Source: JBBROS01 sp963752225 (lineage in GTDB: Bacteria; Pseudomonadota; Alphaproteobacteria; Acetobacterales; Acetobacteraceae). From it: a stretch of DNA of 64,000 nucleotides. Shown in pieces: positions 26,227 through 34,838 of this stretch. Within the stretch, counting starts at the first letter, position 1. Every line of letters begins with the position of its first letter. The position numbers and the translations under genes were made by a program. The stretch spans positions 248,001-312,000 of the forward strand of contig CAVVXS010000007.1 in the NCBI GenBank assembly GCA_963752225.1. The letters are read 5' to 3'. The notes under the pieces were generated by a model. It did not search any database, was not told the DNA's origin, and saw only the letters and a list, made by a program, of their open reading frames with translations.

Positions 26227-27537
26227 GTGAGCCACACCAGCCTGAACCCCCTGAGCGACGAACGTCCGGCCGATGTCGGCCGGCGCATCAAGAACATCTT
26301 CGGTGGTTCGGTCGGCAATCTGATCGAGTGGTACGACTTCTACGTCTACAACTCGTTCGCGCTCTACTTTGCGAAGTTCTTCAGCGCCAGCAACGACCCG
26401 ACGGCGCAGTTCCTGACGGTGTTCGGCATTTACGCGATCGGCTTCCTGATCCGGCCGATCGGCGGCTTGCTGCTCGGCAGTTACGCCGACCGGCAAGGGC
26501 GGCGGGCAGCGCTGACGTTGTCGGTGATGCTGATGTGCGCGGGCTCGCTGATCATCGCGGTCATCCCGACCTATGCGCAAATCGGGGTTTGGGCGCCCGC
26601 CTTGCTGTTGTTCGCGCGGCTGCTGCAGGGACTGAGCCTCGGCGGCGAGTATGCGACGAGCGCCACCTATCTGTCGGAGATCGCGGTCAGCAAGCATCGC
26701 GGCTTCTACAGCTCGTTCCAATACGTGACGCTGATCGGCGGGCAGGTGCTGGCGGCGCTCGTGCTGCTGGTGATGCAGGCGCTGTTCACGCCGGCGCAAC
26801 TCGAGAGCTGGGGCTGGCGGGTGCCGTTCCTGATCGGCGCGCTGTGCGCCACCTACGGCTTCTATCTCCGGCGCAACCTGCAGGAGAGCGCGGAGTTCCT
26901 GGCGGCGGCCAAGGTCCGGACCGAGAGCCCGCTGCGCGGCGTGTTCCGGCACCCGCGCGAGTTGCTGCTGGTGTTCGGGCTGACGATGGGCGGGACGGCG
27001 GCGTTCTACACGTTCAGCACCTACATGCCGACCTTCCTCGCCAACACGGTCAAGCTGCCGCGCGAGCAGGCCAATCAGCTCAGCTTCCTCACCCTGTTCG
27101 CGTTCGCGGCGATGCAGCCGGTCCTGGGCGCCATCAGCGACCGGGTCGGGCGCAAGCCGGTGCTGCTATGGTTCGGTGTCATGGGTACGCTTTGCACGGT
27201 TTGGATCATGACAACCATGGCGGCGACCAAGGACTTCACCACCTTGCTGCTGTTGCTGTTGTTCGCGCTGCTGATCGTGTCCGGGTACACCAGCATCAAC
27301 GCGGTGGTGAAGGCGGAGCTGTTCCCGGCCGGGGTGCGGGCGCTTGGCGTGGGGCTGCCATATGCCGTGGCGGCGAGCGTGTTCGGCGGTTCGGCGCCCT
27401 ACGTGGCCTTGCAATTCAAGGACCAGGGGCACGAGGAGTGGTTTTTCTATTACATCACCGTGCTGATCGCCGCGTCGCTGCTGATCTACGCGACGATGCG
27501 CGACACCAAGAAGGCATCGCGCATCGAAGGCGACTAG
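26227..27537 (+). CDS. MFS permease, metabolite:H+ symporter (KgtP-like)
   Basis: 436 residues from GTG 26227 with GAGGA upstream. Twelve transmembrane helices. The start of the membrane part, GNLIEWYDFYVYNSFALYF, is the signature of the MHS subfamily (KgtP, ProP, ShiA). The loop 2-3 motif GSYADRQGRRAALTLSV and the helix 4-5 region RLLQGLSLGGEYATSATYLSE agree, and the repeat AISDRVGRKPVLLW marks the second half. The best guess is a dicarboxylate such as 2-oxoglutarate. It stands alone and diverges from mutS. Confidence 0.88.
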   Translation: MSHTSLNPLSDERPADVGRRIKNIFGGSVGNLIEWYDFYVYNSFALYFAKFFSASNDPTAQFLTVFGIYAIGFLIRPIGGLLLGSYADRQGRRAALTLSVMLMCAGSLIIAVIPTYAQIGVWAPALLLFARLLQGLSLGGEYATSATYLSEIAVSKHRGFYSSFQYVTLIGGQVLAALVLLVMQALFTPAQLESWGWRVPFLIGALCATYGFYLRRNLQESAEFLAAAKVRTESPLRGVFRHPRELLLVFGLTMGGTAAFYTFSTYMPTFLANTVKLPREQANQLSFLTLFAFAAMQPVLGAISDRVGRKPVLLWFGVMGTLCTVWIMTTMAATKDFTTLLLLLLFALLIVSGYTSINAVVKAELFPAGVRALGVGLPYAVAASVFGGSAPYVALQFKDQGHEEWFFYYITVLIAASLLIYATMRDTKKASRIEGD

Positions 27538-27555
27538 GGGCGGACCCGCTTGCGG

Positions 27556-28152
27556 CTAAACGCCTTGGCGGCGGCGGAGCAGGCCGGCACCGGCCAGGGC
27601 GGTGCCCAACAGGGCCAGCGACATGGGCTCCGGCACGTCCGACGTCACGCTGAACGACGCGTTCTGGGTGTGCAGCTCCCAGCCGGGATAGGCCCAGGGC
27701 GTGGCGTTCATCGTGAGCGTAACCGTTGGCGCGGCTGACCAGTCGACCGTTTGAATGGCTGCGTTCAAGCTGGCGAACTCGGCGGGAAAGGCGGTGACAT
27801 CGTAGGTCTGCGTCGACGAGGTATGGCCGGCGCCGGCGACATACTGCGCCCACAGGCTGGTGCCGTTATCAAGCAGGTCGATCCGGACGCCGTTCGTCGG
27901 GTCGGAACCGCCAAAGCCCTGGTCCCTGAGCGTCACCGTGCTGGTCAAGGCGTCAATGATGTTGGTCCCGGTCGCGAGCGTGACGCTGCCCAGCTGCTGC
28001 CAGTTCCAGCCGTTGCCGTAGTAGTACGAATCCGATCCAGCCGGGGTCGTGGACTGGGTCACCGGGACCGCTTGGGCGCCGTGCGCGAAGGCCAGCACCG
28101 CGCATATCACGATCGTTGAGGCAGCCGTCGACAAGTCTCGAAGTTTGGTCAT
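27556..28152 (-). CDS. PEP-CTERM sorting domain protein
   Basis: 198 residues. A signal peptide (residues 1-28, ending HGAQA), then a beta-rich secreted domain of unknown type. The C-terminus is a textbook PEP-CTERM signal: VPEPMSLALLGTALAGAG followed by an Arg-rich end, i.e. the VPEP motif, one membrane helix and basic residues. Exosortase/EpsH systems cleave and anchor such proteins, typically in strains that make an exopolysaccharide matrix. No exosortase or polysaccharide gene lies in this window. AAGGAAAG precedes the ATG. The middle part is not similar to anything I can name. Confidence 0.85.
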   Translation of the reverse strand: MTKLRDLSTAASTIVICAVLAFAHGAQAVPVTQSTTPAGSDSYYYGNGWNWQQLGSVTLATGTNIIDALTSTVTLRDQGFGGSDPTNGVRIDLLDNGTSLWAQYVAGAGHTSSTQTYDVTAFPAEFASLNAAIQTVDWSAAPTVTLTMNATPWAYPGWELHTQNASFSVTSDVPEPMSLALLGTALAGAGLLRRRQGV

Positions 28153-28321
28153 GGTCGTCGCTTTCCTTGCTTACTCGCAACGAATAGCGACAGCCCCGGC
28201 AGTCTGCACAGTCAGCAGAATGAGGGTCTTGGGACCGCTCGTCTCGTGTTGCGAAGCAAAGTTGGGCGGCGTTGTGAAACGCGTTCATTCGTTGGGCAAC
28301 GTCGCCGCCGACCGGCTCCTC

Positions 28322-28840
28322 TTATCGGCCTGCGGACTCGGCCGGGACGAAGCCCTCGCGGTTCGGCATCCGCACCTTGGCCAGGCTGGTCGCGTCCAGG
28401 GTCGCGTCTGCGGGCAGGATGCCGTTCAGGTGCAGCACATAGGCCGTCACCGCATAGACCTGGTCGGGCGACAAGGATTGCGGCGCGTTGAATGGCATCG
28501 CCCGGTGGATGTAGTCGAACAGCGTTGTGGCATATGGCCAGTAGCTGCCGACTGTTTGCACCGCGTTCTGGGTGGCGAGCGTGCCCTGGCCGCCGGTCAG
28601 GCGGATCGACGGCGAGATCGGATGCTCGCCGCCGGCCCCGTGGCAGGCGGCGCAGCTTTGGGCGTAGACCGCCTCACCCTGCTGCACCGTGCCGCGCCCG
28701 GGCGGCAGGCCGGCGCCATCGCCGCGCACGTCGATGTCGAGCGCGGCCAGGTCCTCGGCGGAGGGCGGGCGGCCGAGGCCGAGCGGTTTCGTGTCCGCCA
28801 TCGCTGACGCGGATACGGCCAGCAAGGCGACGCACAGCAT
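28322..28840 (-). CDS. Cytochrome c of sulfite dehydrogenase (SorB/SoxD-like)
   Basis: 172 residues from ATG 28840, four bases behind the sulfite dehydrogenase stop. A short signal peptide ends at SAMAD. One haem c site, CAACH at residues 63-67, and a likely axial Met115 in HRAMPF. The c-type fold is complete, with YAVTAYVLHLNGIL near the end. It is the expected electron acceptor for the molybdoenzyme encoded just upstream, passing electrons to the respiratory chain in the periplasm. The coupling fits both SorAB and SoxCD-type pairs; the small single-haem size favours a SorB-like role. Confidence 0.85.
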   Translation of the reverse strand: MLCVALLAVSASAMADTKPLGLGRPPSAEDLAALDIDVRGDGAGLPPGRGTVQQGEAVYAQSCAACHGAGGEHPISPSIRLTGGQGTLATQNAVQTVGSYWPYATTLFDYIHRAMPFNAPQSLSPDQVYAVTAYVLHLNGILPADATLDATSLAKVRMPNREGFVPAESAGR

Positions 28841-28844
28841 CGTC

Positions 28845-30065
28845 CTAGACGGCAAGGGCGAAACTCCCGTCGGAGCCAAGCCGCCAGGCGGTGATGGCGT
28901 CGTAGTGGTAGTAGAAGTTGGGACCGCGCTCGGACAGCACGCTGGCCCGGGTTGGCTGCACCGCGCCGGTCTCGTCGGTGGCGCGGCTTTGCAGCACGGC
29001 CGGGCCGCCACTCCATGACCAAGGCAGGCGGAACCGGGTCAAGCAGCGCGACATGACCGGCGCCTGCAGCGCGGCGTCGGTCCAGGTCTCGCCGTCATCG
29101 GCCGACACCTCGACCCGGGTGACGCGGCCGTTGCCGGACCAGGCGAGGCCGGTGATCTCGTGGAAGCCGGTCTGCTTCAGCTGAAAGCCGGGCGAGGGGC
29201 GGGTGATGACGGACTTCACCCGCATGGTGAAGTTGAATTGCAGCGCTTTGCCGTCGGGCTTGAGGTCGGTGTATTTCGAGGTTTCCTCGCGCGTCTCGAA
29301 CGGCTGGTCGCCGAGCTTGAGCCGCCGCAGCCACTTGATGCTGGTGTTCCCCTCGTAGCCCGGCAGGAACAGGCGCAGCGGATAGCCGTTCTCGGGCCGC
29401 AGCCGCTCGCCGTTCTGCGAATAAGCCAGGATCGCGTCATCCATGGCTTTGGCGACCGGGATGGAGCGGGTCATGGCGCAGGCGTCGGCGCCCTCGGCCA
29501 GCATCCAGGTGGCGCCGGGCTGCACCCCGGCTTCGGCCAGCACGTCGGCGAGGCGCACCCCGGTCCACTCGGCGCAGCTCAGCAGGCCGTGCGTGTCCTG
29601 CACGGTGAAATCGGGCTTGATGTTCGACGCCTTGTAGAGGCCGGTGTTGCCGGAGCACTCGAGGAAATGGATCACCGAGATGGACGGGAACCGCATCAGG
29701 TCGTCCATCGAGAAGCTGAGCGGCCGGTCCACCATGCCGTGCACGACCAGCCGATGCCGGTCGGGGTCGATGGCCGGGGTGCCGGCGTGGCTGCGGATGT
29801 AGTGCAGGCCGTTGGGCGTGATGATGCCGTCGAGATCCTGCAGCGGGGTCACGATCGACCCGGCGGTGTCGAACAGCAGCTTCTCCCGCGGACGGCGAAC
29901 CACGTGCTTTTCGAACGGCGACGGCGCGCCGTAGTGGTCCTCGGCGATCGGCGCGCCCTGCTCGAGGGTCCAGGGCGGGATGGCGCCGGACGGCGCGGCA
30001 ATGGCCCGGGCGACCGGCGCGCCGGCGAGGGCGGCGGCTCCGCGAAGAAGATTGCGGCGGATCAT
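28845..30065 (-). CDS. soxC: Sulfite dehydrogenase, molybdopterin subunit (SoxC/SorA-like)
   Basis: 406 residues from ATG 30065, preceded by GGGAGCGGG. The N-terminus MIRRNLLRGAAALAGAPVAR is a twin-arginine type signal, expected for a cofactor-loaded periplasmic enzyme. Cys137 in VIHFLECSGNTGLY is the molybdenum ligand; LFLPGYEGNTSIKWLRRLKL and the C-terminal dimerisation domain are typical of the sulfite oxidase family. It oxidises sulfite to sulfate and hands electrons to the cytochrome encoded downstream. The rest of a sox cluster is absent, so a stand-alone sulfite-detoxifying pair is more likely than thiosulfate oxidation. Confidence 0.9.
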   Translation of the reverse strand: MIRRNLLRGAAALAGAPVARAIAAPSGAIPPWTLEQGAPIAEDHYGAPSPFEKHVVRRPREKLLFDTAGSIVTPLQDLDGIITPNGLHYIRSHAGTPAIDPDRHRLVVHGMVDRPLSFSMDDLMRFPSISVIHFLECSGNTGLYKASNIKPDFTVQDTHGLLSCAEWTGVRLADVLAEAGVQPGATWMLAEGADACAMTRSIPVAKAMDDAILAYSQNGERLRPENGYPLRLFLPGYEGNTSIKWLRRLKLGDQPFETREETSKYTDLKPDGKALQFNFTMRVKSVITRPSPGFQLKQTGFHEITGLAWSGNGRVTRVEVSADDGETWTDAALQAPVMSRCLTRFRLPWSWSGGPAVLQSRATDETGAVQPTRASVLSERGPNFYYHYDAITAWRLGSDGSFALAV

Positions 30066-30138
30066 CTGGCTGCCCGCTCCCTGCTTGGTGGCCCCGCTAA
30101 AATGCGCCTTTCGCCGACCCGGACAAGCCCCAGCGGGC

Positions 30139-30182
30139 CTGGGGCCGCCGGCCCCAGCGGGGTGCAGGGGCGGTGCCCCTGC
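30139..30182 (-). repeat. Two-hairpin palindromic repeat behind DUF2461 gene
   Basis: Read on the minus strand: GCAGGGGC-ACC-GCCCCTGC, a short ACCCCG spacer, then CTGGGGC-CGGCG-GCCCCAG. These are two perfect stems of 8 and 7 bp, 4 bases behind the stop. A copy of the same layout occurs at 39102-39142 and a partial one at 4306-4322. It is probably a REP-like element acting as terminator or 3' stabiliser. Confidence 0.65.
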
Positions 30183-30186
30183 GCTG

Positions 30187-30882
30187 TTAAGCCGACCGTG
30201 CCTCGTCCACCGCCGCCCACCCGAACTGCAGCAGCGGCAGCGCGTCGGCGGCAAAGCCGACGATTGCGTCGACCACGCCGGGTGACTGCGCCTCGGCGTC
30301 GGTGACCGGACACCGGACGATAAAGGATTTGAGCTTGATCGACGGCGCGACCGGACTTGCGGCGAGGTCCTCGAAGCCGCGCGGCATACGGCTCAGCATG
30401 TCAGACACCTCGAGCGTGAGGCCGCGGTCGCGAAGCGCTTGCGACATTGCGAGAAAGCGGTCGGGGTGGACGCGGATGCGCTCGCGGATCGCGCTAAGCA
30501 CCTCGGGATCCGGCATGTAGAATGCGGCGGCGGTGAAGCAGCCGCCGGGGGCGAGCTGGAAGTAGAGGATGCCGGCGCCGTCCTTGCCGCTGCCCTGGCG
30601 ATACCAGACGCTGCCGACGGCGGTCTTGTACGGGACCTTGCTCTTGCTGAACCGCGTGTCGCGGTGGATGCGGAAGCCCGACCGCTTCGGCTCACCTTCG
30701 AGCGGCAGGTCACGGGCGCGCAGCGCCTCGGCCACGGCGGTAACGAGTGCGGCGGAAGGTGCTTTGACCGCTTGCTCGTAGGTGGCGCGGTTGGCCTCGA
30801 ACCAGGGCTTCTCGTTGTTGGCCGCGAGGCCGCGCAGGAAGTCGAACGCGCTGGGGGGGTAGCCCGGAAAGGCGCGGCTCAT
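30187..30882 (-). CDS. DUF2461 domain protein
   Basis: 231 residues from ATG 30882 (an in-frame ATG 11 codons earlier lies inside a hairpin and is less likely). FDFLRGLAANNEKPWFEANR near the start, FRIHRDTRFSKSKVPYKTAV and YFQLAPGGCFTAAAFYMPDP are the conserved blocks of the DUF2461 family (YLR-type, about 220 residues). No activity is established for it. It lies downstream of grxD on the same strand behind a hairpin, so it is probably not a full member of the purine operon. Confidence 0.85.
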   Translation of the reverse strand: MSRAFPGYPPSAFDFLRGLAANNEKPWFEANRATYEQAVKAPSAALVTAVAEALRARDLPLEGEPKRSGFRIHRDTRFSKSKVPYKTAVGSVWYRQGSGKDGAGILYFQLAPGGCFTAAAFYMPDPEVLSAIRERIRVHPDRFLAMSQALRDRGLTLEVSDMLSRMPRGFEDLAASPVAPSIKLKSFIVRCPVTDAEAQSPGVVDAIVGFAADALPLLQFGWAAVDEARSA

Positions 30883-30891
30883 GGGGACGAG

Positions 30892-30915
30892 ATGGCCGGG
30901 TCTTCGCCCGGCCAT
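30892..30915 (-). terminator. Hairpin behind grxD, end of the purine operon
   Basis: ATGGCCGGG-6 bases-CCCGGCCAT, a perfect 9-bp stem about 30 bases behind the grxD stop. There is no T-run. It likely ends or weakens the long purine-bolA-grxD transcript before the DUF2461 gene. Confidence 0.45.
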
Positions 30916-30943
30916 GACGTGTCTTGTTGCAGCGCGGGAGGGA

Positions 30944-31282
30944 TCAGGCGGCGGCTTGGTGCGAGATGCCCTTCTCAGTCAGCATCGTCTCCAATTCGCC
31001 CGATTGGAACATCTCGGTGACGATGTCGCAGCCGCCGACGAACTCGCCCTTGACGTAGAGCTGCGGGACGGTCGGCCAGGAGGAGAACTCCTTGATCCCC
31101 TCACGCAGCGACGGATCCTCGAGCACGTTGGCGGTCTGGAACGGCACGCCGAGGTGGGTCAGGATCTGCACCACGCGGGCGGAGAAACCGCACTGCGGGA
31201 ACATCGCGTTGCCCTTCATGTAGAGCATGACGGGATTGGCGGTGATGTCGTTCTGGATGCGCTCGGTAACCGGGTTGCTCAT
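30944..31282 (-). CDS. grxD: Monothiol glutaredoxin Grx4
   Basis: 112 residues. The monothiol active site CGFS is at residues 31-34 (FPQCGFSARVVQIL), and WPTVPQLYVKGEFVGGCDIV holds the glutathione-binding TVP and GG-D motifs. Such proteins bind a [2Fe-2S] cluster between two subunits with glutathione, or in a heterodimer with BolA, and pass clusters on in iron homeostasis. The bolA gene is directly upstream, the usual pairing in alphaproteobacteria. Confidence 0.96.
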   Translation of the reverse strand: MSNPVTERIQNDITANPVMLYMKGNAMFPQCGFSARVVQILTHLGVPFQTANVLEDPSLREGIKEFSSWPTVPQLYVKGEFVGGCDIVTEMFQSGELETMLTEKGISHQAAA

Positions 31283-31325
31283 GCTGTTCTCCTATTCGTT
31301 CGGCGCGGCGGTCTGCAGCAGTAAC

Positions 31326-31562
31326 TTAGTCCGCCGGCGCAGCCGTTTGCAGCGCCAGGGCGTGCAGCGCGCCGCCCATACGGCCCTGCAGGGCGGCATA
31401 GACGAGTTGATGCTGTTGGACGCGGCTCTTGCCCCGGAACTCGCTGCTGGTGACGGTGGCGGCATAGTGGTCGCCGTCGCCGGCAAGGTCCTCGATCGTC
31501 ACGACCGCGTCCGGCAACGCCTCCTTGATGAGGGCTTCGATCTCGCTGGCACCCATCGCCAT
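31326..31562 (-). CDS. bolA: BolA family protein
   Basis: 78 residues. The class-II KH-like BolA fold is visible: IEALIKEALPDAVVTIEDLAGD, then the loop HYAATVTSSEFRGKSRVQQHQLVYAAL with the conserved Ser-Arg and a His. It partners with the monothiol glutaredoxin encoded next to hold a [2Fe-2S] cluster. It starts 3 bases behind the purL stop, so it belongs to the purine operon transcript. The length and HQLVYAAL block favour the short, IbaG/BolA2-like type. Confidence 0.93.
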   Translation of the reverse strand: MAMGASEIEALIKEALPDAVVTIEDLAGDGDHYAATVTSSEFRGKSRVQQHQLVYAALQGRMGGALHALALQTAAPAD

Positions 31563-31565
31563 GGC

Positions 31566-33737
31566 CTAAGTCCCCATCCATTCCGGAAAGAAGCGCTCAT
31601 GCGCGTCCCGGATTTCTGTCAGCGATATTGTCATTGCACCGGGCAGTGTCAAACCGTCGCCACCGGCTTTGCCGACCAGCATCGCGGGCACGTCGGCGGC
31701 CCGCGCCGCGTCCAACAGCGGCGCCGGGTCAGCGACGGCGAGGACGTAGCGGGCCTGGTCCTCGCCGAACCAGAAGGCGTGGTCTCCCTCGGCCGCGAGC
31801 GTGGCGCCGGTGTCGCCGGCCAGCGCCATTTCGGCGACCGCAACCAGCAGGCCGCCGTCGGACACGTCGTGGCAGGCGGCGACGAGCCCGGCCAGGATCT
31901 GCGCCCGGACGAAGTCGCCATTGCGGCGCTCGACCGCGAGGTCGACTGGCGGCGGCGGCCCGGCCTCCTGCCCGGCGATCTCGCGCAGCCACAGGGACTG
32001 GCCGAGATGGCCGGCCGTCGCGCCGACCAGCACCAGCGACAGCCCGGGCCGGAGCGCCTGGCCGACCGCCCGGGCGGCGTCATCGAGCACACCGAGACCC
32101 CCGATCGCCGGCGTGGGGAGGATGCCTTTCCCCTCGGTCTCATTGTACAAAGAAACGTTGCCGGACACGACCGGGAAGTCGAGCGCCCGGCACGCCGCCG
32201 AGATGCCGCGCACGCTGGCGGCGAACTGGCCCATGATCTCGGGCTTCTCGGGGTTGCCGAAGTTCATGTTGTCAGTGATGGCGAGCGGCCGGGCGCCGGT
32301 CGCGGTCAGGTTCCGCCACGCCTCGGCAACCGCCTGGGCACCGCCCGTCTCGGGGTCGGCGGCACAATAGCGGGGAGTGCAGTCGGTCGTCAGCGCGAGC
32401 GCCCGGTCGTGGCCCTCGATGCGCACGACCGCGGCGTCGGCTTGGCCCGGGCGGCGCACGGTCTGGCCGCCGATGGTGCTGTCATACTGGTTCCACACCC
32501 AGGCCCGGCTGCAGAGGTCCGGGCAGCCGACCAACGTCAGCAGCGCAGGGCCGAGGCCGACCGGGTCGGCCACGGGGCCGAGCGGCGGCTGCTTCGCCGT
32601 CTCGGCGGTGGGGCGGCGATACAGCGGCGCCTGCTCGGCGAGCGGGTCGAGCGGGATGTCGGCCTCGACGTGTCCCCGGTGCCGCACGACGATGTGCCCG
32701 GTTTCGGTCAGGTGGCCGACCACGGAGAAGTCCAGCTCCCACTTCGTGAAGATGGCGCGGGCCACCTCCATGCGGTCGGGGCGCAGCACCATCAGCATGC
32801 GCTCCTGGCTTTCCGACAGCATCATCTCGTAGGCGGTCATGCCCGTTTCGCGCTGCGGCACTCCGTCGAGGTCGAGGTCGATCCCAACCCCGCCCTTGCC
32901 GGCCATCTCGACGCTGCTGCTGGTCAGCCCGGCGGCACCCATGTCCTGGATTGCCACGATCGCGTCCGTCGCCATCAGTTCGAGGCAGGCTTCTATGAGA
33001 AGCTTCTCCACGAACGGGTCGCCGACCTGCACGGTCGGCCGTTTCTCTTCCGAGTCGGCGCCGAACTCGGCCGAAGCCATGGTGGCGCCATGGATGCCGT
33101 CGCGGCCGGTCTTCGCGCCGACATAAATCACGGGGTTGCCGATGCCGGCGGCGGCACTCAGAAAAATACGGTCAGCGGGGGCGATGCCGACGGTCATGGC
33201 GTTGACCAGCGGGTTGCCGTTGAACGCGGGGTGGAAGTTGACCTCGCCGCCCACGGTGGGCACGCCGACGCAGTTGCCGTAGCCGCCGATGCCGCGCACC
33301 ACGCCGTCCACCACGCGGCGCGTAGCGGGGTGTGCCGGGTCGCCGAAGCGGAGCGCGTTGAGGTTGGCAATCGGCCGGGCGCCCATGGTGAACACGTCGC
33401 GCAGGATGCCGCCGACGCCGGTCGCAGCACCCTGGTAGGGCTCGATGAAGCTCGGGTGGTTGTGCGACTCCATCTTGAAGATGGCGGCCAGGCCGTCGCC
33501 GATCGCCACCACGCCGGCATTCTCGCCGGGGCCATGGATCACCCACGGCGCCTGCGTCGGCAGGGTTTTCAGGTGCACGCGGCTGGACTTGTAGCTGCAG
33601 TGTTCGGACCACATGACGCTGAAGATGCCGAGCTCGGTGAGCGACGGGGTGCGGCCCATGATGGCGAGCACGCGGTCGTACTCTCCGGCGGACAGGCCAA
33701 ACTGGCGGGCCAGGGATTGGTCGACGGCTTGGGTCAT
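31566..33737 (-). CDS. purL: Phosphoribosylformylglycinamidine synthase subunit PurL
   Basis: 723 residues, the small PurL of the PurS-PurQ-PurL complex. GIFSVMWSEHCSYKSSRVHL near the N-terminus is the diagnostic block. ATP and substrate sites follow in HNHPSFIEPYQGAATGVGG, DMGAAGLTSSSVEMA and a second half repeat with MNFGNPEKPEIMGQF and HDVSDGGLLVAVAEMA. It converts FGAR to FGAM using ammonia delivered by PurQ. The start overlaps the purQ end by 4 bases. Confidence 0.97.
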   Translation of the reverse strand: MTQAVDQSLARQFGLSAGEYDRVLAIMGRTPSLTELGIFSVMWSEHCSYKSSRVHLKTLPTQAPWVIHGPGENAGVVAIGDGLAAIFKMESHNHPSFIEPYQGAATGVGGILRDVFTMGARPIANLNALRFGDPAHPATRRVVDGVVRGIGGYGNCVGVPTVGGEVNFHPAFNGNPLVNAMTVGIAPADRIFLSAAAGIGNPVIYVGAKTGRDGIHGATMASAEFGADSEEKRPTVQVGDPFVEKLLIEACLELMATDAIVAIQDMGAAGLTSSSVEMAGKGGVGIDLDLDGVPQRETGMTAYEMMLSESQERMLMVLRPDRMEVARAIFTKWELDFSVVGHLTETGHIVVRHRGHVEADIPLDPLAEQAPLYRRPTAETAKQPPLGPVADPVGLGPALLTLVGCPDLCSRAWVWNQYDSTIGGQTVRRPGQADAAVVRIEGHDRALALTTDCTPRYCAADPETGGAQAVAEAWRNLTATGARPLAITDNMNFGNPEKPEIMGQFAASVRGISAACRALDFPVVSGNVSLYNETEGKGILPTPAIGGLGVLDDAARAVGQALRPGLSLVLVGATAGHLGQSLWLREIAGQEAGPPPPVDLAVERRNGDFVRAQILAGLVAACHDVSDGGLLVAVAEMALAGDTGATLAAEGDHAFWFGEDQARYVLAVADPAPLLDAARAADVPAMLVGKAGGDGLTLPGAMTISLTEIRDAHERFFPEWMGT

Positions 33738-34426
33738 GCGGCGATGGATTCGGCCATGCCCTGGAACAGCGGCAGGCCGTCGGTGCCGCCGAGCAGCGGA
33801 TCGATCAGGTCCTCGGGATGCGGCATCAGGCCCATCACGCGGAGGTTGGGCGACAGCACCCCGGCAATGTGCCGGGCGGAGCCGTTGGGGTTGGCTTCGC
33901 GCGACAGCGTGCCATGGGCCGAGCAGTAGCGCAGCGCCACCAATCCCTCGCCCTCTAGGCGATCGAGCTCTTCGTCACTGGCAAAGTAATTGCCGTCGCC
34001 ATGGGCCATGGGCGCGCGGAACACGGCGCCGCGTTGGTAGTGGCTGGTATAGGGCGTGTCGCTGCGCTCGACGCGCAGGTGGCAGTCCTGGCTCAGGAAC
34101 CGCAGCGACGCGTTGCGCAGCAAGGCGCCGGGCAGCAGGCCGGCTTCGGTCAGGATCTGGAAGCCGTTGCAGACGCCGAGCACGTGACCACCGCGGCCGG
34201 CAAACGCATGGATCGCCGCCATCACCGGGCTGCGCGCCGCCATGGCGCCGCAGCGCAGATAGTCGCCGTGGCTGAACCCGCCCGGCAACACCACGAGGTC
34301 GAGGCCGTCGACGGTGGTTTCGCCATGCCACACCATTCGCGGTTTCTGCCCCGTCACCCGGTGCAGCGCGATCGCCATGTCGCGCTCCCGGTTGGTACCG
34401 GGGAAGACGACGATGCCGGCTTTCAT
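33734..34426 (-). CDS. purQ: Phosphoribosylformylglycinamidine synthase subunit PurQ (glutaminase)
   Basis: 230 residues from ATG 34426. Class I glutamine amidotransferase: VVFPGTNRERDMA, LPGGFSHGDYLRCGAMAA, the nucleophile Cys in HVLGVCNGFQILTEAGLLPG and the His-Glu pair in MPHPEDLIDP. It frees ammonia from glutamine for PurL. It overlaps purL by 4 bases. The gene upstream is not purS directly but a small exported protein. Confidence 0.97.
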   Translation of the reverse strand: MKAGIVVFPGTNRERDMAIALHRVTGQKPRMVWHGETTVDGLDLVVLPGGFSHGDYLRCGAMAARSPVMAAIHAFAGRGGHVLGVCNGFQILTEAGLLPGALLRNASLRFLSQDCHLRVERSDTPYTSHYQRGAVFRAPMAHGDGNYFASDEELDRLEGEGLVALRYCSAHGTLSREANPNGSARHIAGVLSPNLRVMGLMPHPEDLIDPLLGGTDGLPLFQGMAESIAA

Positions 34427-34436
34427 TGCAGTGGCC

Positions 34437-34838
34437 CTATTCGGTTTTCGGCACGTGCGGCTGCTCGCCGGGGCACAGATAGGTCTCGTCGAGGGCGCGC
34501 AGCACGATGCCGCTGGCTTGGCGGTTGGCCTGGTCGGAGTGGTTGCGGAACCACTGCACGACCGACTCCCGCAGCCGCACGCCGGTGACGTCTTTCGGGA
34601 TGCAGATGTAGCCCGGCAAAGCCGCGCCCTTGCTGCCATCGGCCGGGCGCAGGCGTTGATAGAAGGCGGAACTGTCGGCGATGCCATCTATGTAGGCGGT
34701 GCAGGCTTCCACCAGCCTCGCGTCGCGCCCGCTGCACATCTCCACGAGCTTTTGGCCGGTCAGGTTGGACATTCGCTGCGCCTGCGCGCCGCCGCTGCAG
34801 GCAAGCACGGCGATGGCGGCCAGGGCCAGGATCTTCAT
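34437..34838 (-). CDS. Rap1a/Tai-type small exported protein inside the pur operon
   Basis: 133 residues. A signal peptide (MKILALAAIAVLACSGGAQA) is followed by the conserved layout of Rap1a/Tai proteins: a Cys in LVEMCSG, CTAYIDGIADSSAFYQRL, YICIPKDVTGVRLRESVVQW and ALDETYLCP at the end, giving four mature cysteines for two disulfides. The named members neutralise type VI amidase effectors in the periplasm, but this fold is widespread and often far from any T6SS. The start overlaps the purS end by 4 bases and its stop is 10 bases before purQ, so it is fully embedded in the purine operon. No effector gene is near. Confidence 0.75.
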   Translation of the reverse strand: MKILALAAIAVLACSGGAQAQRMSNLTGQKLVEMCSGRDARLVEACTAYIDGIADSSAFYQRLRPADGSKGAALPGYICIPKDVTGVRLRESVVQWFRNHSDQANRQASGIVLRALDETYLCPGEQPHVPKTE

